DNA from: Acidobacteriota bacterium | GTDB lineage: Bacteria; Acidobacteriota; Blastocatellia; Pyrinomonadales; Pyrinomonadaceae | Direction: 5' to 3' | Length of the DNA stretch: 64,000 nt | NCBI GenBank assembly: GCA_019639195.1 | Contig: JAHBSI010000001.1 | Location: 744,001 to 808,000, forward strand | Part shown: positions 37,424-47,426 of the stretch, one piece after another | Layout: every line of letters starts with the position of its first letter | Numbering within the stretch: the first letter of the stretch is position 1 | Notes under the pieces: model-generated | The model's database searches: none | Seen by the model: only the letters and a program-made list of their open reading frames with translations | Told to the model about the DNA's origin: nothing | Program-made: the position numbers and the translations under genes

Positions 37424-40400
37424 ATGCATAGCAGATTTGCGGGTTTGGGGCTGCTGACAGCGGCGCTTGTGTTGATCTTGTCGGTCTTTTCGCTCGGTCA
37501 GGATCTTGACCACGTTGCAGTTTCAGGTGCGGTCACCGACCCGAACGGCCTCGCCGTTGTCGGTGCCACAGTTACGATCAAAGAGACGACGACCGGAAAA
37601 GAACTGACGACCACAACCAATAACGAAGGCCGATATCAGTTTTTCGCACTCGATCCGGGCAAATACAAAGTAAGAGCGACGGCCTCCGGGTTTGCAACGA
37701 CCGAGACACCCGAGCTGGCGATGATCGCAGGTAAGCGTGTCCAACAAGATTTTAAGCTTGCTCTTGCGGGAGTCGCGGTCGAGACGGTCGTCACCGCCGA
37801 TCCCGAATCGGTACTTGATGTCGATACAACGCGTACCGTTACAGGAAGTACCCTGACCGAACGTGAGATCGAAGAGCTGCCAAATAACACACGGAATCCG
37901 CTTGATCTTGTTCTTGCGGTCGGCGGCACAGCCGAAGAGGCCCTTTCGACGAGCGATCTTGCGGAAGACCGCAATTCAAATCCGCGGAGCACACCTCTTG
38001 AGCAGGGAAACTTCACCATTTCGGGCGGCGCTTCTTATTCGAACAACATAACGATCGACGGCTTCGACAATAATGACGATCGCTCGGCCCGTGACCGCTT
38101 CCAGCCATCGCTCGATGCGATCAGCGAAGTCCAGGTTATCCGCAATCAGTTTTCGGCAGAATACGGACGTGCTTCCGGCGGCCGCGTCAATATGACTACC
38201 CGCGGCGGAACTAACAGATACCGCGGCCGTGCATATATGACCTTCAAAGACGCACGTCTGAATGCGAATTCCTGGTACAACAACAGCCGAGGTTACGACC
38301 GCCTTCCGTTCACGCAGTACAATCCCGGTTTTACCTTCGGCGGCCCGATCTCGATACCAAAGGTCTATAACGGAAAGAATCGCACGTTCTTCTTCGTTTC
38401 GTACGAATATCAGAATTTCCAGGATACGACGTTCATCGACACGTTCCTCCCGGTGATACCAAATCCGCATTTCAACCTCCCGTCGCCGACAGGTTCCGCT
38501 CAGTACTGCGATTCCTCGGGCTCGCCGGCTCCGCCGTGTCCTGCGAATGTTGGTGCGGTTCAGGGCTTCAGCCTTTTGGTGCCGACACCGAATCTCGGCC
38601 ATATTGTTACGGCCCGATTCGATCATAAATTGACGAACGATAATGATCTGACCGTCGGCTGGCAGTTCGGACGCAAGACGAATCGCCGAACCTCCGGTGC
38701 GTCAACCACGCGTCTTGAAGATTCGCTGCAGGCAAAGAATATCAACACGGATGCGTTTAACATCCGCGATGTTCATCGCTTCGGGGCACATACTGTCAAC
38801 GATCTCGGCTTCCAGTGGTCAAAATATGCGCCGAACTATCAAACGGACAACCCGACCGCACCCGTCGTGCTTGTCGGCTACCGAAACCCGGTCCTGAATA
38901 GCGTTCAGACGCTGATCGCCGGTAACTCGACGGGGAGCAGCAACCTGTACTTCTCAGATTCACGCAATGAGACGCGATATCAGATCAAAGATTCGGTCAC
39001 ACATATTCAGGGCACGCATCTTCTAAAATTTGGCTTCGATGCTCAGCACGTCAATTCGGCGGTCACCAACCTTGGTGACACGACGGGGACGTTCAATTTT
39101 TCGAATGTAAATAACTATTCGAACAACGTTCTTTCGCGGTATCGCCAAAATTTTGGTACCTCCTCGGACGTCAAGAATACCTACTGGGCCCTGTTCTTCA
39201 ATGATGAGGTTCGGCTTCGCGACAACCTGACGATGAGCTTTGGCGTCCGGTACGAACGTGAAACGGCGGTCAAAGACAACAATAATTTTGGCCCGCGTTT
39301 CGGCATTGCATGGTCGCCGTTCAAAGACCGCAAGGGCGTGATCCGCTTTGGTGCAGCCCTTGTGTACAACCGCGTTCTGCTGAGAACCGTCGGTGATTTT
39401 ATTCAAAATTCAGGCGGCAGCCTCGTTCAGTTCGATTCAAACTCCATTCCGACAACCGGGAATGCACGCAACAACATTCTTGCGAGCATCGCGCAAGATT
39501 TTCCGACCAGCTATTCGAGCGTCGAGTCGCTGCGGGCGGCGATCTCGCGTGCAACCTGTGGTTCGAGCGCTTGTTCGCCGAATCTCGGTTTTATCGTTAA
39601 CGGCGGAAGTGCGGGCAATCCGCTCCGTTCGATCGATCCGAACTTGAAGATCCCCGAAAGCTATCAGTTCAACATCGGTTTCGAACGCGAGGTCGCAAAA
39701 GGCTGGGTGTTCGAGGCAAACTACACTTGGAACCGCACGGCGCGTCTCTGGCGTGAATTCAATATCAACGCTCCGGTCGCACCGACTGGCTACGCGGATC
39801 TTGCGGCATGGCTCGTTGCCAATCCGTTCTCCTTCACGAATACGAATGGCACGACCCGCAACTACGTCTTCTATTTAGGAAGCCATACGGATCCGACGGG
39901 TGTTTCGACCTCGATGTCCTCACAGGCGACCTGCGGCACGACCGTCAACGTGACGTGCTACGTTAACCTGAACACGACGAGCACCTCGACCACTACACCG
40001 AACACGAACGCCGGCAACGGTGTCTCTTCAAATTCGATCGGAGGCCCCGTCGGTATCGCTCTCGAGGCGGTCCGTTCTCTGCGTCCGAATCCGAATTTCG
40101 ACGAAATGGAACGTGTTTCGTCGATAGGCAAATCATTCTATCAGGGCCTCGTACTCGAATTTCGCGGACGCTATCGCAAGCTCGGCTACGGTTTTGCGGG
40201 CTCGATGCGCGTAGCATACACGCTTTCGCGTCTGATGGATGACGGCCTGAACAATACAACAAATGCACAGGTCAACGGCGATTTTGCGGACGAATGGTCG
40301 CGTGCTCGCCAGGATCGTCTGCATCGGGTCACCGTGACGGGCACTTTGCAGGCACCATCGTGGTTCGGAAAACTTCGTTTCTCGCCGATCTTCCGGTTTG

Positions 40401-40843
40401 GCACATCCGCTCCGTTCGACCTTGGAACGGGCGTTGACCGCAACCTTAACGACGTAAGTACCGACCGCCCAAATTTCAACGGCAGCTTGGGCGATATTAG
40501 CTGGCGCGAACCCGGAACGCCGTATCCGGCCTCCCTCGTTTCGCAGTTCTCACTGCCGGCGATCGGCTCCCGCGGCGGTAATCTCGGCCGCAACGCCGGC
40601 AAAGGTCCGCTCCTCTATATCTTCGACCTCTCGGTTTCGCGAGAGTGGAAGTTCAATGAACGGTTCCGCCTGCGTCCGGCGATCGAATTCGGCAATATCT
40701 TTAATATGGCCGTCTTTAGCTACGGTTCGGAGTACATTGATTTCGATCAGAATCCGTCGGCAACCGAACAGGCGACATTCCTCGTCCCGAGCCGCACATA
40801 CCGAGCTCGTGACATTCGCCTGACCGTTCGCTTTGACTTCTGA
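37424..40843 (+). CDS. Oar-like TonB-dependent outer-membrane receptor
   Basis: 1139 residues. A signal peptide (to FSLGQ, about 26) is followed by a carboxypeptidase-regulatory beta-sandwich (VAVSGAVTDPNGLAVVGATV onward). The plug has 'LPNNTRNPLDLVLAVGGTAE' and 'FSAEYGRASGGRVNMTTRGG'. The long barrel has the typical NPGFTFGGPISIP and FGVRYERETAV strands and ends in F (VRFDF). It is a second, distinct member of the family seen at 4978, not a recent duplicate. Ligand unknown. A long hairpin follows the stop. Confidence 0.88.
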   Translation: MHSRFAGLGLLTAALVLILSVFSLGQDLDHVAVSGAVTDPNGLAVVGATVTIKETTTGKELTTTTNNEGRYQFFALDPGKYKVRATASGFATTETPELAMIAGKRVQQDFKLALAGVAVETVVTADPESVLDVDTTRTVTGSTLTEREIEELPNNTRNPLDLVLAVGGTAEEALSTSDLAEDRNSNPRSTPLEQGNFTISGGASYSNNITIDGFDNNDDRSARDRFQPSLDAISEVQVIRNQFSAEYGRASGGRVNMTTRGGTNRYRGRAYMTFKDARLNANSWYNNSRGYDRLPFTQYNPGFTFGGPISIPKVYNGKNRTFFFVSYEYQNFQDTTFIDTFLPVIPNPHFNLPSPTGSAQYCDSSGSPAPPCPANVGAVQGFSLLVPTPNLGHIVTARFDHKLTNDNDLTVGWQFGRKTNRRTSGASTTRLEDSLQAKNINTDAFNIRDVHRFGAHTVNDLGFQWSKYAPNYQTDNPTAPVVLVGYRNPVLNSVQTLIAGNSTGSSNLYFSDSRNETRYQIKDSVTHIQGTHLLKFGFDAQHVNSAVTNLGDTTGTFNFSNVNNYSNNVLSRYRQNFGTSSDVKNTYWALFFNDEVRLRDNLTMSFGVRYERETAVKDNNNFGPRFGIAWSPFKDRKGVIRFGAALVYNRVLLRTVGDFIQNSGGSLVQFDSNSIPTTGNARNNILASIAQDFPTSYSSVESLRAAISRATCGSSACSPNLGFIVNGGSAGNPLRSIDPNLKIPESYQFNIGFEREVAKGWVFEANYTWNRTARLWREFNINAPVAPTGYADLAAWLVANPFSFTNTNGTTRNYVFYLGSHTDPTGVSTSMSSQATCGTTVNVTCYVNLNTTSTSTTTPNTNAGNGVSSNSIGGPVGIALEAVRSLRPNPNFDEMERVSSIGKSFYQGLVLEFRGRYRKLGYGFAGSMRVAYTLSRLMDDGLNNTTNAQVNGDFADEWSRARQDRLHRVTVTGTLQAPSWFGKLRFSPIFRFGTSAPFDLGTGVDRNLNDVSTDRPNFNGSLGDISWREPGTPYPASLVSQFSLPAIGSRGGNLGRNAGKGPLLYIFDLSVSREWKFNERFRLRPAIEFGNIFNMAVFSYGSEYIDFDQNPSATEQATFLVPSRTYRARDIRLTVRFDF

Positions 40844-40909
40844 TAAGGCCTTCGGAAATCTCCTTTGCCAGGTTGGTGACTCTGGCTTTTATCTTGACTT
40901 GCTGACACT

Positions 40910-40936
40910 GTGCTTCCCCTGGACCAGGGGAAGCAC
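40910..40936 (+). terminator. Very strong hairpin downstream of the second receptor
   Basis: GTGCTTCCCCTGG (40910-40922) pairs perfectly with CCAGGGGAAGCAC (40924-40936) with a single central base, so the physical loop must open one or two pairs. There is no T-tract, so it may act as a stabiliser, a cruciform or a factor-dependent terminator. Confidence 0.6.
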
Positions 40937-41071
40937 GGTCGCCGCAATAGATAAGGCCGACCTACCGACGGTATCTAACTGAAAAAGACGAAAAATATTC
41001 ATATCTTGCAATGGGTTATGCTATACTCTGAGTGTTGAACATCTTTGTGCACTCACCTTAAGAGACGCCGC

Positions 41072-41830
41072 ATGAGCCAGTACGTTGCAGACCCTGCCAC
41101 ACCGTTTACAGAGACCACGATCGAATCGGTACTTCTCGACGCCGATCTTTTCGTCAAATACAGCTCGCCGGAGCGCGCTTTCGACCTGCTTCGCGATGCG
41201 ATCGACCGGAGCCCGCGTTCGATCGGGCTGCGGGAGAAGATGCGTGACATCTGCGTCCGGCAGAAGAATCTGAACGAGGCCGCACGCCAATGCCTCGCTC
41301 TTGTAAGCCTCTATATCGGCCGCGAGGATTTTGACCTTGCGTATGACCGTCTGCAGGAGGCGAAGCTGCTCGACCCGAGGATCTCGGTCGCGCCCGGCCT
41401 TGAGGCGATCCGTCGGGCACGAAGGCCGGAGCTTGCTGCGGCACCAAAAACATCCCAAGTTGTCCGTACAGACCTTACCTTTGCCGGCAATCTCGCTTAT
41501 GTATCGATCTTCGACGCCGTCCAGGTCATCGAAAACTCAAAAATGACGGGTATTCTGGTCGTAAAGAGCGACCTTTACCTCGCGAATGTCTCCTTTAACG
41601 ACGGACGCATCGTGGACGCCGAATGTAACGGCCACAACGGCGTTTCCGCCTTTAGGATGATCGTCGAGGTCGGAAACGGCACGTTTGAGTTCTCGACCTC
41701 GGATCATGAGTTCCCGATCGTCATCAACGTGACCAACAATACGAATTTTCTGCTAGACGTCCTTACCGAACTTGATCATGAGCGAGCCGAAAAGCAGGGC
41801 ATGCGCGACGTGTCCGGCGAGCTTCTCTAG
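41072..41830 (+). CDS. TPR-like plus DUF4388 (PATAN) protein
   Basis: 252 residues from ATG 41072; a GTG nine codons upstream (41045) is possible but gives a poor N-terminus. The first 110 residues are helical and TPR-like (RAFDLLRDAIDRSPRS, 'LNEAARQCLALVSLYIGRED'). The C-terminal half is the DUF4388 fold: 'FAGNLAYVSIFDAVQVIENSKMTG', 'ILVVKSDLYLANVSFNDGRIV' and ALR-type 'GNGTFEFSTSD'. DUF4388 proteins occur in bacterial signalling and gliding systems with unknown detail. A TATACT box is at 41022-41027. SMC follows 63 bases downstream. Confidence 0.7.
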   Translation: MSQYVADPATPFTETTIESVLLDADLFVKYSSPERAFDLLRDAIDRSPRSIGLREKMRDICVRQKNLNEAARQCLALVSLYIGREDFDLAYDRLQEAKLLDPRISVAPGLEAIRRARRPELAAAPKTSQVVRTDLTFAGNLAYVSIFDAVQVIENSKMTGILVVKSDLYLANVSFNDGRIVDAECNGHNGVSAFRMIVEVGNGTFEFSTSDHEFPIVINVTNNTNFLLDVLTELDHERAEKQGMRDVSGELL

Positions 41831-41859
41831 GTTGACTTTTTCGCCCCAAAACAACAAAA

Positions 41860-41891
41860 TATAGTGCTCACCTTGCCACCAGAGCACTATA
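41860..41891 (+). promoter_or_regulatory. 10-bp perfect inverted repeat just before the smc start
   Basis: TATAGTGCTC (41860-41869) and GAGCACTATA (41882-41891) are exact reverse complements with a 12-base spacer, ending two bases before ATG 41894. The left arm also contains a TATAGT-like -10 box. The site is well placed either as an operator over the promoter or as an RNA hairpin hiding the ribosome start. No Shine-Dalgarno is otherwise evident. Confidence 0.6.
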
Positions 41892-41893
41892 GG

Positions 41894-44800
41894 ATGTTTA
41901 GACTTCAGCGGCTTGAAATAAGCGGTTTTAAATCATTCGCCGACTATACGGAGATCGTTTTCACCGGCAGCGGCATTACGGCCGTCGTCGGCCCGAACGG
42001 CTGCGGAAAATCGAACGTCTCAGACGCGATCTCCTGGGTCCTCGGCGAGCAGCGTGCAAAATCCCTACGCGGCGGCGAGATGAAAGACGTCGTTTTTGCG
42101 GGCACGCGAGACCGCAAGCCCGGCGGAATGGCTGAGGTCGTCCTGCATCTCGTCCGCGACGACTCCGTAGCATTTTCTGACGAACCTGAGCTCGAAGACA
42201 TCGACGAAGCTTTGACCGAGATCGATGAGGCCGCGGTCGATATGGATGCGATCGAGGGCCTCGACGCCGAAGTGCTTGTTGAGGACGGCATTGCCGCTGA
42301 GATCGTTCCTGTCGATGGCGAGGAGCCTGCCGTTGGTGACGTCGAAACCTTAAAGGCCGCTCAGGTTGGCTCGGTTCAGGTCGTCGAAACTCGCGTGAAA
42401 ACAAAGCGCCACTGGCGCCCGCGTTCGTTCGCCCTTGATTTCGCCCCGGGCGAGGCCGTTTCGGTAACCCGTAGGCTTTATCTTTCTGGTGAGAGCGAAT
42501 ATCTCCTGAACGGCAAGGCCTGCCGCCTTCGCGATATCTCGGATCTTTTTGCAGGTACAGGCCTTTCGGGTTCGCATTACGCGATCATCGAACAGGGCCG
42601 CATCGGCCAGATCCTTTCTGCAAAGCCGACCGACCGCCGAAACCTCATCGAAGAGGCCGCAGGGATCTCGAAATTCCGTACAAGACAGCGAGCCGCTGAA
42701 ACTCGGCTTGACTCGGCAAAGGCCAACTTGAGCCGTATTACGGATATCGTTAGCGAGGTCGATACGCGTGTTAATTCGCTTCGCCGACAGGCAGCAAAAA
42801 CGCGTCGGTTCAAGATCCTGCAAGAGGAGTTTCGTGCCCTCTTACGGCAGCTTTATGCCGCTGAAGGCAAGCATTTTACCGAACTTTCAACTCAGCTTGA
42901 GGCACAGCACGTCGAGGCCGTTGCGGAAGAGAACGCATTGCGCGACCAGCTTGTTAAGGGTGAAGAAGGTGCACGCGAGGCGACTCAGGCAGCACGACGC
43001 GCCGAAGAATCACTTGCGGAGCTTCGCAAGATCCATTCGGACAACGCACTATCCCGCGACCGTGCCGAACGCGAGCACATTTACAAATCAGAGCAGGTCG
43101 TCGCTCTCAACGATCGCATCGCTTCGCTTAACAGCGAGATCGAAGCCGGCAGCCTAAGGCTTGAGTCGATCGCGGCCGACCTCGAAAGGCTTACTGCCGA
43201 AGATCGGGAACAGGTTGCCGAACTCGAAGCCGCCGAAAGTGAGCTTCGTACCGCAGACGAAGGCCACAGAAACGTCCTTTCGGCTGTTACGCGGATCGAG
43301 GCAGAGATCGAAAGCAATCGCGCTGAACTGATCCAGCATACATCTGCGGCGGAACGGTTTGACGAGATCGGCCGCCAGCTTGAGATCAACCTTGAAAAGG
43401 TTCGCAATCGCCTCAAAGGCCTTGAGGCTGAAGCAAGCCGTGCCGATCAGAACCTTCAGGACCACGAGGCCAAGGTTGCCGAACTCTCGTCGAATCTCAC
43501 TGCGGAAAAGACAAAGCTCGAAAGCCTGACCAATGAGAAGAACGAGCTTCTCAAGGAGACGAGCGATGCCCGCGAACAATTGCGCGAAGCGGAATCAACG
43601 CATCGTCATCTTGCGGATGAATTTGCGGCAAAGAAACACCGCCTTGAGACGCTGAGTGAGCTGGAGGAGAAGCGAGCGGTCTATGCGCCGCAGGTCCAAA
43701 AGCTTTTTGCCGCATCGGACGAGATCGGAGTTGAATTCAAGGGCGTTCTTGCCGACCACCTGAAGGTCGATGAGAAGGCAGAGAAAGCTGTCGAGGCCCT
43801 GCTTGGCAGCTACCTCGAGTCGGTCGTTGTTTCGTCTCTTGCGGATGCGAAGCGCGTCTCTAAGTGGCTTCGCGAAAACAATGCGGGCCGAACGGCCTTG
43901 CTGATAGATAGCGGGGACGCGCACGCGTCGGAAGCCGATCCGGCATCGAACTCGATCGAGTCATATCTCGGCGTTTCGCCGGCGTTTGCCGCTGTTCTTC
44001 GATCTGCATTTCCGAATGAGATGTCGGCGATATTGGTTGACGATCTTGCGGGTGCGGCATCATTTCCAGGCTCGATGGCCGTTAGCTTCGCGGGCGACAT
44101 TCTCATCGGCGGCAGAGTTTTGATCGGCGGCGGAACGCAGGAAGAAGGCACGAATCAGTCTCTTCTCGCCTTCAAACGCGAACTGACGATCCTCGCTTCG
44201 GATGTTGCGGAGCTTTCGTCCGGGATCGAAGCTGCTGTCGCTGCGGTTGATACTGCTCGCGAAGATCTTGTACAGCTCGAAGGCAAGACGGTCGATCTTC
44301 AGTCGCTGCTAATTAAGGTCGATCGCGGCATTCACGGCCTTGAGATACAGCTTCACGCGGCAAAGGAAGAGATCGATCGTGCGGCTCGTCATCGCAAGGT
44401 TGTCGGTGAAGAGAGTGAACAATCGACCGCTGAGATCTCTGACCTTGAAGAGCGCATTGCTGATGCCGCGGACAATCGTACTTCGGCCGAGAATGCACGC
44501 AAGGAATCAGCCGTTTCGCTTGAATCGATCGCCGCAACGCTTCTTGCCGAACGGTCTGCGCTTGAGGCCGCGAATCTCATCCTAAACGAAAAACGTACGG
44601 CAGCAGCAACGTCGAGCGAACGCCGCCGTTCGGTGAAAGCAGCACTCAGCCGCGTCGAAACGCAGCGGGCAGATTTTGAGTCGCGTATCGCGAATCAAAA
44701 GGCGGAATCGCTTGAAACCGAAGGAAAACTTCGTGAACTGCACACGTCGATCAACGAGATCACGGATAAGATATCTGCTGCTCCTGATGCGATCGCCGCC

Positions 44801-45694
44801 GAGACGACCGAACTGAATTCCGCGATCGATGCTCTTGCACTTGCTCGTGCGGATGCTGACAGATCGAGCGAGGAGCTTGCCGAGGTCAACCGCCGAACGG
44901 CCGACGCGATGAATCATCGTGCGGAGATCGAAGTGCGACAGGCCGAAGCGATCACCGAGCTGAAGAATGCGGGTGAGAATTGTCTGCAGGAACTGAATAT
45001 CACCTTGCCCGAACTTGTCGCTTCGACAGAGATAGCTGAAGAGTTTGTACTCGAATCCGCACGCAGCGACGCAGATGCTTTACGCGAACGCCTTGATGGT
45101 TTTGGCGCGCTGAATATGCTCGCTCTCGAAGAACTTGCCGAGGCCGAAGAGCGACAGGTATTTCTTACCACTCAGCGTGACGACATCGTTCAAAGCATCG
45201 CTGCGACCGAAGAAGCGCTGAAAGAGATCAAGCAAAGGTCCCGAGAGCGTTTCCGTCAGGCGTTCGAAGCGATCAACGAGAACTTCCAGGAGTTCTTCCG
45301 CGAGCTTTTTGGCGGCGGCCAGGGCCAGATGACCCTTCTCGAATCCGACGATATTCTCGAGGCCGGGATCGAGGTCGTTGCTCAACCGCCGGGCAAACGC
45401 CTGCAGAATATCCTTCTGCTTTCCGGCGGTGAAAAAGCGATGACGGCGATCGCTCTCGTTATGGCGATCTTCAAATACCGTCCCTCGCCGTTTTGCCTGC
45501 TTGACGAGGTCGATGCCCCGCTCGATGAGGCAAACGTCGGCCGATTCGTCAACAAGATCGCCGATATGGCTGAAAAAACCCAGTTCATCGTCATTACGCA
45601 TAACAAGCGCACGATGGAGGCCGCACGTGCACTTTACGGCGTAACGATGCAGGAACCTGGAGTCTCGAAGATCGTATCGGTCAAGTTCGAGTAG
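41894..45694 (+). CDS. smc: Chromosome segregation ATPase SMC with acidic head insertion
   Basis: 1266 residues from ATG 41894 (MFRLQRLEISGFKSF, the conserved SMC start; a GTG at 41864 is less likely). Walker A is GPNGCGKSN (33-41), the hinge lies near residues 600-720, and the C-terminal head has LLSGGEKAMTAIALVMAIFK and PFCLLDEVDAPLDEAN. Two long coiled coils join them. An extra segment of about 90 residues, strongly acidic, lies in the N-terminal head between EVVLHL and VTRRLYLSGESEYLLNG (about residues 91-187). Canonical SMC has only a short loop there. SMC condenses and segregates DNA with ScpA/ScpB, which are not in the window. Confidence 0.93.
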   Translation: MFRLQRLEISGFKSFADYTEIVFTGSGITAVVGPNGCGKSNVSDAISWVLGEQRAKSLRGGEMKDVVFAGTRDRKPGGMAEVVLHLVRDDSVAFSDEPELEDIDEALTEIDEAAVDMDAIEGLDAEVLVEDGIAAEIVPVDGEEPAVGDVETLKAAQVGSVQVVETRVKTKRHWRPRSFALDFAPGEAVSVTRRLYLSGESEYLLNGKACRLRDISDLFAGTGLSGSHYAIIEQGRIGQILSAKPTDRRNLIEEAAGISKFRTRQRAAETRLDSAKANLSRITDIVSEVDTRVNSLRRQAAKTRRFKILQEEFRALLRQLYAAEGKHFTELSTQLEAQHVEAVAEENALRDQLVKGEEGAREATQAARRAEESLAELRKIHSDNALSRDRAEREHIYKSEQVVALNDRIASLNSEIEAGSLRLESIAADLERLTAEDREQVAELEAAESELRTADEGHRNVLSAVTRIEAEIESNRAELIQHTSAAERFDEIGRQLEINLEKVRNRLKGLEAEASRADQNLQDHEAKVAELSSNLTAEKTKLESLTNEKNELLKETSDAREQLREAESTHRHLADEFAAKKHRLETLSELEEKRAVYAPQVQKLFAASDEIGVEFKGVLADHLKVDEKAEKAVEALLGSYLESVVVSSLADAKRVSKWLRENNAGRTALLIDSGDAHASEADPASNSIESYLGVSPAFAAVLRSAFPNEMSAILVDDLAGAASFPGSMAVSFAGDILIGGRVLIGGGTQEEGTNQSLLAFKRELTILASDVAELSSGIEAAVAAVDTAREDLVQLEGKTVDLQSLLIKVDRGIHGLEIQLHAAKEEIDRAARHRKVVGEESEQSTAEISDLEERIADAADNRTSAENARKESAVSLESIAATLLAERSALEAANLILNEKRTAAATSSERRRSVKAALSRVETQRADFESRIANQKAESLETEGKLRELHTSINEITDKISAAPDAIAAETTELNSAIDALALARADADRSSEELAEVNRRTADAMNHRAEIEVRQAEAITELKNAGENCLQELNITLPELVASTEIAEEFVLESARSDADALRERLDGFGALNMLALEELAEAEERQVFLTTQRDDIVQSIAATEEALKEIKQRSRERFRQAFEAINENFQEFFRELFGGGQGQMTLLESDDILEAGIEVVAQPPGKRLQNILLLSGGEKAMTAIALVMAIFKYRPSPFCLLDEVDAPLDEANVGRFVNKIADMAEKTQFIVITHNKRTMEAARALYGVTMQEPGVSKIVSVKFE

Positions 45695-45762
45695 GTGTTT
45701 GTCTTTCGAAGTTGGTCCCTTTTGCCAACCGTTCCGCTGATATTGAGCATCAAAATCATTCG

Positions 45763-46599
45763 ATGAGGATCAAGACGTTAATTTTTTTGCTCTTCGTGTG
45801 CTTGGCCGCGACAATGCCCGCATTCGGCCAGAAAAAGCGTTCGAGAACAAAACGTCCCGTCAAAAAGGAACCGACAGCCGTCGTTGCCGCTCCCAAGCCG
45901 GCCGCCACACCCGCACCGGACCCGCCAAAATTGAATTCTCGTCCAACCACTGAACCAACCGAGGATCATTCAACCCATAAGATGGCTGCCGCGACGCACA
46001 TCTATCTGTTTGAACGGCCGGGCTTTATGTATCCGCGTATCGAGATCCGGCATGATGACGCGGGAAAGGGCGTTATCACTTTCGAGAAAATGGATCTCGA
46101 CGAACCGCTGGACGATCCGATCGAATTGTCACCCGCGACAGTAACTGCCATTGATGCAGCGTTTAGCCGGCTGAACTTTCTCGATTCAAGTGAGGATTAC
46201 GATTCGAAGCAAAAGAATATCGCGACAGGCACGATCTCTATCACATTGAAGAAGGACGGCTGTTCCCGAACGGTCACGTACACTTGGTCGGATAATCCCG
46301 ATGCCAAATTCCTGATGGATGAATATCGCCGGATCTCGAACGAGTTCACATGGAAGTTCGAGATGCAGGTGGCGCGAGAGAACCAGCCGCTTGAAACGCC
46401 GCGTCTAATGGCGCGATTCTCTTCGCTATATCAAAGCAACGAGCTGCCCGATCCTCCGCATTTCCTTCCGCTTCTAAAGCAGCTTGCAAACGATGAGATC
46501 CTGCCGCTGATCGCTCGCAACGACGCAGAACGCGTTATTAAGGCGATCGAAAAGGCCGAAGCAAAGCGGCTCAAAAAGGAAGAAAAGGCTAAGAATTAG
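45763..46599 (+). CDS. Secreted protein of unknown function
   Basis: 278 residues from ATG 45763; the longer frame (from 45712) would put 17 residues in front of a good signal peptide (LIFLLFVCLAATMPAFG). The mature start is highly basic (QKKRSRTKRPVKK), then a Pro/Ala linker, then a globular domain with MAAATHIYLFERPGFMYPRI and 'VTYTWSDNPDAKFLMDEYRR'. It ends in a Lys/Ala/Glu helix. I recognise no family. It overlaps the convergent MBL gene by four bases. Confidence 0.55.
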   Translation: MRIKTLIFLLFVCLAATMPAFGQKKRSRTKRPVKKEPTAVVAAPKPAATPAPDPPKLNSRPTTEPTEDHSTHKMAAATHIYLFERPGFMYPRIEIRHDDAGKGVITFEKMDLDEPLDDPIELSPATVTAIDAAFSRLNFLDSSEDYDSKQKNIATGTISITLKKDGCSRTVTYTWSDNPDAKFLMDEYRRISNEFTWKFEMQVARENQPLETPRLMARFSSLYQSNELPDPPHFLPLLKQLANDEILPLIARNDAERVIKAIEKAEAKRLKKEEKAKN

Positions 46600-47426
46600 A
46601 ACTCGATCCACTCGGTTGGGGTCTGAGGCTGCGAAACGGAGATCTTCGTTTCGACGCGAAATAGCGGTGCCCGCATCGCAAGCGCGGTTTCCGCAGAAAG
46701 GCGAGCCAAATGCGGCTCATTCGCACGCTGCGAAAGATGTGCGAGCACGATGTGGCGAGCGCGTCCGTCAAAATCCCGATTAAGCCATTCGGCAAGATCG
46801 TCGTTCGAAAGATGTCCGGTGCGGGACATTATTCGCTGCTTTAGGTCCCAAGTATAAACATGGCAGGTCCGCAGCATATCGCGGTCGTGATTCGACTCGA
46901 CAACGATCGCATCACAATCACGAAGCTTCTCGCGGATAAGATCATTGATGTGGCCAAAATCCATCAATGTGGCGACCTTCACACCGTCACAGATCGCCGC
47001 GAATCCGAAATTATCTGCCGCATCGTGCGGCACACTGAACGGTTCAAAATCGATGTCGCCAATACGAAAGAATTGATTCGAATTGATCGCGACCGTACGG
47101 CCATCCAGGGCGTTCTTCCGCTTTGATCCTTCGCTCTCACCGTTCTCACGTCCGGCACGGGTTCGGTAATAAGACTCTTCGGTCTCGCCTGAGATATAAA
47201 CGGGACATTTGATCGAACGCAGCAGAACGCGTAGGCCGGCGACGTGGTCACTGTGTTCGTGCGTTACGAGCACGGCATCGAGCTCTTCGGCGGCAACTCC
47301 CATTTCGCTCATCCGGCGAACGATCTCACGCGCGCTCATACCAGCATCGACAAGCACACGCGTCTTGCCGCTTGCGATGAGCACCGCATTTCCGGTCGAA
47401 CCGCTGCCAAGGACCGTAAACTTCAT
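46596..47426 (-). CDS. MBL-fold metal hydrolase (YycJ/WalJ type)
   Basis: 276 residues. The dimetal motif THEHSDH (residues 55-61) and later His/Asp ligands (DFGHIND, ESNHDRDML, LAHLSQRANEP) fit the YycJ/WalJ single-domain hydrolases. 'LGSGSTGNAVLIASGKTRVLVDAG' is the usual start. Relatives act as exonucleases or are linked to cell-wall signalling. The start overlaps the SDR stop by four bases (ATGA), so they are translationally coupled. It is the last gene of the minus-strand cluster. Confidence 0.85.
   Translation of the reverse strand: MKFTVLGSGSTGNAVLIASGKTRVLVDAGMSAREIVRRMSEMGVAAEELDAVLVTHEHSDHVAGLRVLLRSIKCPVYISGETEESYYRTRAGRENGESEGSKRKNALDGRTVAINSNQFFRIGDIDFEPFSVPHDAADNFGFAAICDGVKVATLMDFGHINDLIREKLRDCDAIVVESNHDRDMLRTCHVYTWDLKQRIMSRTGHLSNDDLAEWLNRDFDGRARHIVLAHLSQRANEPHLARLSAETALAMRAPLFRVETKISVSQPQTPTEWIEF

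Noticed and set aside
41045..41071. GTG start upstream of the DUF4388 protein
   Set aside because: The extra nine residues (including Cys, His and Arg runs) look unlike a conserved N-terminus; ATG 41072 is preferred.
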